DNA from: Tridacna crocea
Taxonomy: Eukaryota > Mollusca > Bivalvia > Cardiida > Cardiidae
Reading direction: 5' to 3'
Assembly (NCBI GenBank): GCA_943736015.1
Contig: OX031058.1
Location: 18,811,001 to 18,875,000, forward strand
Length of the DNA stretch: 64,000 bases
The notes under the pieces are model-generated. The model searched no databases. It was given only the letters and a program-made list of their open reading frames with translations, and was not told the origin of the DNA. Positions 12,501 through 24,500 of this stretch are shown here, piece after piece (the stretch's first letter is position 1; each line of letters opens with the position of its first letter). Both the position numbers and the translations under genes were made by a program.

Positions 12501-15500
12501 CTGGGTGGAGGCTGATTCATCCTTGGGCCCATCTGGTGACCACCCCGACCTTGCTGACTTAAGCCCCCTCTCTGATTATGCTGACTGAAAAAGATGGTTT
12601 TATAACTTTAAAAAAGCTTGTATGACAGATGTTTACATTGCCACAGGAAGCATTTCAGCCCTATACCACAACAGTAACTTATTTGTGTGCTGCCTGGGTT
12701 TCATCATCTATAAGCCAGGGCCCTGTCATGCCTTTCAAAAGGACACTTATTTCAGCAGCGTGCGTGAAAATTAAATCAACATTTACATATTTATCATCTG
12801 ATACCTTTACCTCTGAGCCATAAACGAGAAAGATAGTTAACTCTATGTATTACCTACCATTTACAGTATTATAGATCAAGAAAAAAGATGTCAAACCCTT
12901 AAACATCCTACAAAAAAAACCTGTAAGTTCAAAGCGGATAACTAATGCATAACACTTTACAACACACAAAAAATTCTGACTTAGTTCAAGAAACATTTGC
13001 AGCTGACAGACTAAATATCACCCAAATGATTGGAAGTGCGTTCAAAAGGAATAGAAACTCAATAGAATTACACCCACTTGCTCAATTTCACATTTTCCCC
13101 ATGTTTTTCCAGAAGCTCTTGCCTTGGGATCTTTTTAAAGCACAAAATTATTTAGTGAAAGTCAAAGGCAAAACCATGGAAATCTTTGTAGGGCAATGAA
13201 TCTGTTGCAGCATTATTATTAGTTATATCATAATGGCCACTCCACATGCCTTTGTCTAACTGGAGTTTCTTTTACTATGAATATTACATAGATTCCTTTC
13301 AAAGCCACTAGTTACTTTCCTACAACAACTTTGTGGGTGTGAAATAATGATCAGTGCCGAGGAGATGAACAAATGCTGTTTAAAGGTGGGTATTTAGAAT
13401 TTTTACATGTCACCAAATAAAAAAAAGATATATCACTGAAATTTATATGAAAAAATAATACAAATAATCAATAATTAAGATTCATAAAATTATGAAAAAA
13501 AAAATTTTATGGTCTTTCCTTAAAAGGTTATGTAGCCTCTTAAGGTATTTTTAGATTTCGCACCAAAAATCAGTGAAGCATTGTGGGAATGTCAAGTGAC
13601 TGTCACGTGACTCATAACGCTTGAATTCCATTACATAACAAACATACATCATCTTAAAATAGAATGTGTCTCCCATTGGTGTCAACCTGGGCCGTAGTAA
13701 ATCTCTAATTTCTCGTGTTGTCAGATGGTTTTCGACTACTGGGGTTTTATGTATGAATATTAAATAGCTTTGGAAGTATAAGGATGATTTTTTTGCATTT
13801 TTGTAAAATTTTTGTACCAAAATCTGAAGGGCCACCTTTAAGTCTTTACCACACAATCCCGACCTTTAATGACCCTAAAGAAGAAGTCTTTGGAAAACAC
13901 TGTGAGAAAAGGAGAATATGCTGGTAATCAGCATTTTCTCCTTTTCTCTCAGTGTTTTCTACTCTATCAAAGAGAGAAATCACCATTTCATCAATGTATA
14001 ATTTGTCGTCTGCAAATGCTTTCAGTTTGGTCACATCCCAAATTTTGTTGTTTGGTTACGGGTTAAATGGCTTTCTGTAATCTTTGGAAAGAAATTGGCA
14101 GAGCAAAGAATTCAAGCCATAGACCCCCTGGCTTCAAGCCCTTTCACTCATTACCAAACGAAAATATTTTAGGCTTGTCCAAATCGAAAGCATTTGCAGA
14201 CAACAAAATAAAAGTGACTGAACATTTGAAATTTGTTTTGTGAAGGGTAGAAAATATTGTGGGAAAAGGAGAAAATGCTGGTTACCAGCATTTTCTCCTT
14301 TTCCCACCATGTTTTCTAAAGGCTTCTTTCTCAAGGTCATCAAAAGTAGGGATTGTGTGGTAATGGGTTAACAATATAGGGAGAAGTTCCCAACACAAAT
14401 TTGCCAATGAGAATACCCACAGACTGATGGACACACAGACATATAGACAGTGTTAGAGAGACCACTCTTTCATGCATGGCTTCATCCTGACAACTGCTTT
14501 AGGGAGCTATCTCCTTTGCTCAGTGGTTATGGTATTTGTCTTTTAACCCTTTACTCCATAGATACACTCATTTCTACGCATTGCTTGTAGGAGCCTTTGG
14601 AAAACATTGTGGCAAAAGGTGAAATTGCTCGTGCCAAGCAATTTCACCATTTGTCACAATGTTTTCTATCCTATCAAAAGGTGTCATATAGATATACACA
14701 TAAGAAACGACATCATCCTTGCTGTTATTTAGGGTCATTTAGAGATACAATAGAAATGCCTTATGGGGTAAAGGGTTAAACCTACAAAAACAAGGACATT
14801 TGTCTGCACGGGTTCAAATTTCGAGAAATATGAATCCCACCAGATGAGGTTTATATTTCAGGTGTGCATTTGTTGCGAAGTTTCATGTTCATAGGAACAG
14901 ATTACAGTTTACCCCATGAAAGCATTCTTTAGCAAGAGTATTGTGAGTCACCTTGTGCCATCAATAAACACACTTACTTTTGTCCGTATCTGTTGAATCC
15001 TTCATTCTTTTCATTTTTAATAGTTGGAGGTTTGTCAAATTTCAAATCCAACAATGAGAGTGGAAACTTTCGAACACTGCCTTGACCTTGGTTTGTACTT
15101 TGACCTTGACTCTGATCTTGACTTGATACTTGCTCTTTAGATGACTGATCACTAGATTTAGAACTGAAAGAATTATTTCCTTCACCAAACTGAGAAGTTT
15201 CCATATGTGAATACTGGTTCTGTTCTTCACCATAGTTTTCAGGTCCTGGAAATCGTCCCCCCTGAAACTGTCCACCTCTTCCCCTATTTCCACCCCTATT
15301 AAAAGCCCCTCTTCCCCTGCCCCAACCTGAACTACCACTATTCATTGATGAAGAAATGTCCCTCAGTTCCTGTGAATCTACTCGTAACAGATTCATTTCC
15401 TCCACAAGCTGTGATTTCATTCTATTCAGTACATTAGGATTTACCCCACCTTTTTCTGCAAGTTCCTTGCACTCTTCACCAATAGTGTTTATCATCCTAA

Positions 15501-18500
15501 CAAGTCGATTTAACTGGGCAGGGTTCAGGGTACCAAATGCTTTTAAAAATATTCTACCTTCCTTTTCAAGCTTATAAATGCCTTCTCGGCCAGCTTCTGT
15601 GATGTGATTCAACATGATTTTGTTCACTTTTGAATCACTGGAGTTCAGGAGCTCCTCAAGTAGTTGTCTGTTATCTTTGTTGTCGCTAGTGTCCAGGTCC
15701 ATATCTACATCGTCTTTCTCATTTTGAGAAACAGGTTGTCCAAACCTTGGCCCATAACTAGTCCCACCCCTAGGCCCTCCTGGACCCCGCATGCCATAGC
15801 CCTGATCCACTGAGGGTCCTCCATAAGGTCCAGGTGGTCGATCAAAGTGTCCAGGTGGAGGAAGTCTTTCAAAAGGTCCCCTGGGTCCTGAGGGACCCAT
15901 AGCAAATGTTGGTCCCGGAATACCTGGACCTACCATGGGAGGAGGTACATGTGGGCCCATCATAGGACCCTGAGGAGGCATAGGGGGGCCTGGGGGCATC
16001 ATGGGGGGGCCTGAAGGAGGAAAAGCTTGCCCCTTTGCTGCTGCCTTTTCCTGATCTTTTATCTGTTTCTGGGTATCTTTCTTTCTGGTAGCTATGTCTG
16101 CCTTCTTCTCCTCCATCTGTTTTTCATAAGTTTGCCATTGCTGAAGGTACTGTTGAAACTGTTCTTTGTTGGGATGTGCTGTTGCAGTGGAAAAAAAAAA
16201 TCAATTTACTCTTTACCACATAAGAAAATTATATAGACTGGTTCAAATTAAATGCATCTGCAGACAACAAAACAAATGTGACTGAAAATTGAAATTTGGT
16301 TTTGGAAGAGTAGAAAACGTTGTGGGAAAAGGAGAATATGCTGGTGACCAGCATTTTCTCCTTTTCCCATAATATTTTCAAAAGACTTCTTTCTCAGGGT
16401 CGTTACATGTAAAAGTCAGGATTGTGTGGTAAAAGGTTAAACTGCATTTAACACCAACATTCTATCCTTCTGGCTACTTCTGGGCCTTTTATTCCTTAAA
16501 GTACAACAAAATTTCAGACTGAGAAAATGCTGGTTACCAGCCCTTTATCCTTTTCCTACAATGTTTTAAAAAGTCTACAAGTTTACTGCGAGGGGTTGGG
16601 CTCAAGCTCGGCACTGTGAGGTAATGGGTTTAAAAATTGGTTTAACGTCTCAAACATGATTATATTTTGGACTGATGGTTTGACAAAACGGACTAAGCAA
16701 CAGATCCACATATTTGGAGATATTCGCAGATATTCTGTGATAATAATTCATCCTTCAAAGAGTGATCTATCTATAAATGGCTTTACCTGTTACAATTTTT
16801 ACAGGAAATTTCAACACCGTAAAGCCAAACGATGTAGCGGCGGGTTAGCCCTTTATGTCAGAAACTCCATTATAGACGGTGTTAAAGTGATACGAAATCA
16901 TTTTGACACAATTGTTTGGCTTAAGCTTGATAAAACCTTTTTCGGCTTGGAAAACGATGTATTTTTGTGCGGAGTTTACTTGTGGTGTGAAGGTTCACCA
17001 GCTTATGATGTTTTTGATACTGATTTATTTAACTTGTTGGAAGCAGATATTTTTGAATTTTCCGAGGTAGGATCAGTATATTTAGTGGGTGATTGGAATA
17101 GTAGGGTTGGATCAAGGAATGATTTTGTAAATTTTGACTTTTTTAATGAATATATAGATGAAGATGACTATATACCAGATAGTCCCTCAGTAAGGGCCTC
17201 TTTTGATAGCACGTGCAATTCTCACGGAATGCGACTATTAGACCTATGTAAATCCACGAGCCTTCGTATTGTCAATGGGAGGCTTAATAAGGGCGAATAC
17301 ACTTATATATCTGAAAACGGGGCGTCTGCTATTGACTATTTGTTGTCAAAAAGTGAAAACTTTCGTTTTATTACCGATTTCTGTATTTCGGATTTTAATA
17401 TATGGAGTGACCATTCTACGCTTAGTTTTTCGTTGCATACAAATGTAAATCGTTGTAATTTGAATAATGATCCGCCCCTGCATACGTTTAAGTGGGATAG
17501 TGAAAATAAGGATCTGTTTCGAAGTGGTTTAATATCAATTTTATCACATTTGAATAATATAACGGGCAATTTGAATACACGTGACAGATCTTCAGTAGAT
17601 AATGCTGTTACTGATTTTACTCGGGCTATTAGGGATATAGCAGACCCTTTATTTTGTAGTACAATCTATCAAAGGGATAACCGTAGCAATATTTGTTTCA
17701 CAGACACGCACATTCCAAAAAACAAAGAATGGTTTGATGATGAGTGTTTAATAGCAAAAACATCGTATATGGATGCTTTACACGATTTCAATATTTATAA
17801 GTCTGAATACGCAAGGCTAAAATTATGCACTAAGAAAAAAGAATACAAAACATTGTTGAAAAAGAAGCGTAAACAGTATGACAATAAACTAATTAAAAAA
17901 ATTGAGAACCTTAGATTTTCGAAGCCGAAACAATTTTGGCGATTTTTCAAAACACGTAAAAAATCTCTTTTGGGTAATGATTTACAGATTGGAGATTTTA
18001 AAAACTACTTTTCAGGGCTCTGGAATGATATATCTAGTGTAAAAAATGATTTGGCCGAATATTTTTGTGAAAATCACAGATTTGACGTATATAATGATTA
18101 TTGTTATTCCGATTTGGACAGACCTATTTCTCTAGATGAACTATACAACGGTGTTAAAACACTAAATCGGGGTAAGGCCTACGGACCTGATTGCTTATTA
18201 AATGAATATTTCATTGAAAGTATGGACATAATTGGGGCTCATGTTTGTGATATTTTCAATTGTATTCTAGACAGTGGTTTTTTCCCAGAAAGCTGGATGG
18301 ATGGTATAATCGTACCTTTATTTAAAAAAGGTGATGTAAATAACGTGCATAATTATAGGGGTATTACTTTAGTGAGCTGCCTTTCAAAATTATTTACTTC
18401 TGTATTGAACAAACGAATAGAAAAGTTTTGTAATGAAAATAATACGATCACTGATGCGCAATTTGCATTTGTAAAAGGCCGATCAACTGTTGACGCTATG

Positions 18501-21500
18501 TTCATTTTACTTAGTATAATACAATCTCGTTTAAATGATAAAAAACGACTATACTGTAGTTTTGTTGATTTCACAAAGGCGTTTGATAGTGTTTATAGAA
18601 ATGCTTTATGGTTAAAGCTGTATAAATGCGGGATTGGGGGGAAATGTTTAAGGATAATAAAAGATATGTACAGTAAGGTTAAATCTTGCGTTAGATTACA
18701 TGGCGGCTTGTCTGACTCATTTGAAATTCCTGTAGGCTTAAAACAAGGGGAGATAATGTCACCTTTGCTGTGGGCCCTTTTCATTGAAGACCTAGAACTT
18801 TTCCTTCAGGGTGATTTCAACTCGGGTATACAAATTGATGAATTAGAAATAATATTGTTACTTTTTGCAGACGACCTAGTCATATTTGGAAATTCCCCCA
18901 AGGACCTACAAAATAGTTTAAATAAATTGTATGAATACTGTCAAACATGGGGACTAGAAGTAAATACACAAAAAACTAAGGTAATGGTATTTCGCAAAAA
19001 AGGGAAAATTTTACCCAATGAATGTTTTACATATAATAATATAGTACTTGAAAACGTGGATCACTTTAATTACTTAGGGACTGTTTTTTCATATACAGGC
19101 AATTTTTGCAACAATCAAGAACAAATTACTGGTAAAGCACTGAAGGCCCTAAATGTATTATTGACAAATTGCAGCAAATATAAAATGAAACCAAAAATAT
19201 TATGCCAACTATTTGATTCGTTCGTAGGATCAATTTTAAGTTACGCAGCACCAATTTGGGGCTATACGAAGTCAAAATCTATTGAACGTATACATATGAA
19301 ATTTTGTAAAAGGATTCTAAATGTTAGGCAAAGTACATGTAATGCAGTTGTATATGCAGAACTTGGTAGATACCCTTTATTCATAAATAGATATGTCCAA
19401 ATTCTAAAGTACTGGTTTAAGTTAAAGTCTACAGAAAATATTATTTTGAAAACAGTGTATAGGCTTAGTCATGAACAGTGTGAGAAAGGCTGCAGAAATT
19501 GGGTTTCAGACGTTAAAAGTATGTTGAATGAGCATGGCTTTTCCAATATATGGGAAAATCCATTTTCAGTTAACGGTAAAAATTTTGTACAATATTTTAG
19601 ACAGCGACTTATTGATAATTATACCCAAAGTTGTTTTTCTTTGATTGCAAATGCTTCTTCCTTACAAGTCTATAAATATTTGAAAGATACGTTACAATAT
19701 GAATTATATTTGGACATTCTGCCGCCTGATCTCAGATTCTTTATAACTAGGCTTAGAACTTCCTCTCATTCCTTAAGAATTCAAACTTGTCGTTTTAGTG
19801 AAAATAGAATTCCGAGAAATGAACGAGTATGTCTCCTCTGTACCTCGGGAGAAACGGAAGATGAATTTCATTTCGTATTAAAATGTCCGTTTTTTGATCA
19901 TTTAAGAAAAAAATATATTAAAGAATATTATCGTATAAGACCAAGTACCTATAAACTTTTAGAACTTTTAAATTCAACAAATAAAAATGAGATTTTCAAT
20001 TTGGCTAACTATGTGAAAAACGCCCTCTTTGAAAGAACTTCATACACGCATCAATTGACTGCTGATTAAGAGTTCGTCTCTAAAACCAAACACATAATGT
20101 TTCCTTTAAAGCATAATTCAGATTGTGTGTGTGGGTGTGCGAGTAGGTGTGGGTGTGTGTTTGGATGTGTGTGTGTGAGGATAAATTTCTGTTTCCTATC
20201 TCTGTTTTCTTTTGTTTTCCATAAATTATTATAGACCTTGACGTTTGACATTTTTCTTTATCATATTTAGAATGTTGCTATGACTATGTACTCTGTGCTT
20301 GTCAATAAAATATCTGTATCTGTATCTTCACCAAGTCACATAAAAACACCAACTATGTGTTCAAGACAGGAAAAACAACCCAACACTTTACCACACAAAT
20401 GCAAATCTTCAAGATCCTGAAGACAGACTTTGAAAGCATTGCTGGAAAACCAGAAAATGACGTTTACAAGCCTTTTCTCCTTTTCCCCAAAATTTTCTAT
20501 GCTATCAAACATACAATTTATGAATTGATTGAGGAAACACTACTGTATACAGAAGGACAAACTGACACTGTTGTGAGTTGTAAAGAAAGTAACAGAAGTA
20601 CCGGTAAGTGGCTTGGTGGTAAAAATAAATTGTAAATTTCATGAACACATACATTTGTTTTGTTCTCTCCAGTCATCATACTGTTTTTTCCATTGCTCAT
20701 ACTGGGCATTGAATTCATCTTCTTCTTTTTTGATACCATCTAGAATAGCCTGTAACCCACCTACAGCTAAAATACAGAAAAATATATGAATAAAGTGAAT
20801 AAAATGTTTAACTCATTACCAAACGACGATATTTTAGACTGGTCCTAATTGAAAGCATTTGTAGATGACAAAATAAAAGTGACTGAAAATTTGAAATTTG
20901 TTTTGTGAAGGGTAGAAAACATTGTGGGAAAAGGAGAAAATGCTGGTTACCAGCATTTTCTCCTTGTCCTAATTGAAAGCATTTATAGACGACAAAATAA
21001 AAGTGACTGAAAATTTGAAATTTGTTTTGTGAAGGGTAGAAAACATTGTGGGAAAAGGAGAAAATGCTGGTTACCAGCATTTTCTCCTTTTCACACAGTG
21101 TTTTCAAAAGCCTTCTAAATCAGGGTCATAAAAAAACAGGGATTGTTTGGTAAAAGGTTAATTTATCATCACATAAATGTTCCTCATAAATGCCAACAAT
21201 GTTCCTTGACCTTTACCACCAGACTTCAACAACACTATGACAAAATCCTTTTAAAAACATTGCAGGAAAGGAGAAAACGCTGCTAAACAGCATTTTCTTC
21301 TTTTCCCACAATGTTTTCTACAGTGTTCATTATTTGAGTCACATATACATTGTCATCTGAAAATACTTTGAATTTGAGCAGGTCTAACTTTGTTGTTTGC
21401 TAAAGCCTTAACTCTTTACCAAACGACAAAATTTTAGACTGGTCCAAATTGAAACTATTTGCAGACGACAAAATAAATGTGAATCACAAAATGAAGTTTG

Positions 21501-24500
21501 ATTTGGAAAGAGTAGAAAACATTGTGGGAAAAGGAGAAAATGCTGGTTACCAGCATTTTCTCCTTTACCAACAATGTTTTCAAAAGGCTTCTTTTTTCTG
21601 GCAGTGAAAATCAGGGATTGTTTTGGAAAGGGTTAACCCTTTGCCAAATGACAAAATTTTTGAGTGGTCCAAATCAAAAGCACTTGCAGACGACAAAATA
21701 AACATAACAAATACTCAAAAATTGAAATCTGTTTCCAGCAGTGTAGAGAAAACATTGTGAGACTAGGAGAAAATGCTGGTTACCAGAATTTCATCCTTTT
21801 CCTACAATGTTTTCAAAAGGCTTCTACCTTTCGGTCATAAAAACCAGTTTCTGAAATAAATGTGAAAAAGACAAAGTACCACCTGACAGTGTATGGCCAC
21901 AATGAGATGTTTTTCATGTTGGAGAATACTGATCCAGGCAGAACTAGAGCACCAGATAGGAGTGATTTTGATTTCAAAATTGAAAATATTAATAATTCTC
22001 CACTAAACCATATGTTATGGGTACTCATTAGAATCGTCTCAATGAGACTAATGGAATTATGGACATTTCATACCATAACCATTTCGTACCAGTCATTTCG
22101 TACCATAGGATTGGTCATTTTGTACCATGACATTACCATTTCGTATCATAGGATTAGTCATTTCGTACCATGATATTACCATTTTGTACCATATGTGTGG
22201 TCATTTTGTATCATGATTTCACCCAGAAAATCTATTTAAATAATAGAAAATATCAGTCAAACTTAGATTTAAAAAAAGTCTATTTGATTAATAATACAGA
22301 ACTCGCAATATAAGACAAGATCATAATAGATATAAACGAAACATAATGTGTGAATGTCTGGATGAATGATGCTATGATGATTTTAAACTTTTGCCTTTGA
22401 CATTTCTATTTCAATTTTGTAACAAATATAATTAACAGCAAACACCAAACACATTATTTTCAAATTGTAATTACCAATCTTGTTACAAACATTAACCAAA
22501 TAATGTAATTATCTATCACCTTTGTCAGACATCGATTGCTTCCTTTATTTGATTAGCAAATATTTACCTTATACGTATGCAACAACTGCAACTATTAAAA
22601 CTTTTTGCAATTATAAAAGCAACATTTTTTCAAAAAATTCATCGAAAAATACATCTTAATAATCATTAGGTAAATAAACTATCAATTTTGTATGAATTCG
22701 TAAGTTATGGAACAAAATTGTGATATTATGGTACGAAATGGTCAATGCATGGTATGAAATGGTAAATCATTGGTACGAAATGGTAATATAATATTTGGTA
22801 CGAAATGGTTATGGTACAAATGACTGTATACCTTCTAATGTGTACCGACAACATATGGTTTGGAAGAGAGAAAACAGATTTTGAGAATCGTCACTTTATC
22901 TTATTTAGAGCTCTGCAAAACACTGGATGTTAGACAGATGATTGGTTGAATGATATTTCTTCCTATTTTCAGCTACATATCAGCCCTTCTGTCACAATGA
23001 ATAGTCCACTTATTCATGCCTGCCTCTGGTTTCATTTGTACCTTATAATGGCTCCAATCTGTATTACCTAACAACATTTCAAACCAGTCTTTGAAAAGGT
23101 AGAAAAATGTGCTTAACCCTGTACCACACAATCCTGACTTTTAACGACCCCAATAATAGAAGCTGTTTGAAAACATTGTGAGAAAAGAAGATGCTGGTAA
23201 CCAGCATTTTCTCCTTTTCTCAGAACGTTTTCTACCCTTCCCAAATAAAATTTCAATTTTTGATTCACATCTATTTTTTTCATCTGCCAATGCTTTCAAT
23301 TTGGACTAAAATTTTGTTGTTTGGTAAAGGGTTAAGGTAAATAGAGAAAATGCTGGTTAACAGCATTTTCTGCTTTTCCTGCAAATGTTTTCAACTGCTT
23401 TTTTCTTGTAACTTTTTACCTCGCAACAAAATTTCTGAGAAGTCCAAACCGAAAGCATTTTCAGACAACAAATAAAATGTCGCTCAAATAATGGATTTTT
23501 TCTCCGCAGCAGCGCATAAAACATTGCGGGATATGGAGAAAATGCTGGTTACAAGCTTTCTCTCTTTTTCCCACAATGTTTCCACTAAAAGCCTTCTTTC
23601 TCTGCCTCTCAGGGTCATTGAAAACACTTGGATGTGGCTTGGAAGCCATAGATGGGATTATTTCCTAGTAATTTCTAGAGCTGATACGAGTTGACCAATG
23701 CTTAGCCCTTACTATTTAGAGACCCAATGGAAGACGGCTTTTGGTGACACTATGGAGAAAAAGACAAAATACCCCCGACATGAATTTCAAATGCAATTTT
23801 CCTCAAGAATGTTAAATAATTATAAGGGTGTCTGGTAAAGGTTTAATGACTGTAACAAGCATTATCCCTTTTTCTTTTTTTCAAAAATGCTTTCAACAAT
23901 CTTCAGAAAATGTACAGATACACATATTTTCAAATTCCTTTAAAAATCTGTAGTGTATTAGGCCTAATTTCTAACAATTTTTACTCCCTAAAACTAGCAT
24001 TTTAAAGGTGGCGGCAGGCCCGTCAGATTTTGGGACAAAAATTTTACAGAAATACAAAAAAGTAATCTTTATACTCCCAAAGCCTTATAATCTTTATTAG
24101 TACCATGCCAGTCACTTAACAGTCTAACGATGCTTTTTTTTTAAATTTTGGGGGTGAAATCTGAAAATAGCTTAACCCGTTACCACACAATCCCTACTTT
24201 TGACGCCCCTGAGAAAGAAGCCTTTAGAAAACATTGTGGGAAAAGGAGAAAATGCTGGTGACCAGCATTTTCTCCTTTTCCCACAATGTTTTCTACCCTT
24301 CACAAAACAAATTTCAAATTTTTTCAGTCACTTTTATTTTGTCGTCTGCAAATGCTTTCAATTTGGACCAGTCTAAGATTTTCTCGTGTGGTAATGGGTT
24401 AAGGGGCTATGTAGCCTTTTAAAGGTGGGTATTTAGAATTCTTACATCTCACCAAATTAAGAAACGTATATATCACTGAAATCTATACGACAAAATAATA

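Larger units (their letters stand above)
16631..20326 (+). mobile_element. Non-LTR retrotransposon (LINE), 5'-truncated, intact ORF
   Basis: Extent: from just after a MITE end near 16631 to the 3' tail at 20311-20326, where AATAAAA is followed by TATCTG repeats. Such short tandem tails are typical of several non-LTR clades that do not use poly(A). The 5' end lacks ORF1 and the first endonuclease motif, as expected from incomplete reverse transcription. It lies in YLPM1 intron 3 in antisense orientation. A GT-rich stretch at 20125-20180 lies in its 3' UTR. Confidence 0.85.

Noticed and set aside
12580..12584. Alternative exon 5 acceptor 4 bp downstream
   Set aside because: It shifts the frame and meets a stop codon within seven codons.
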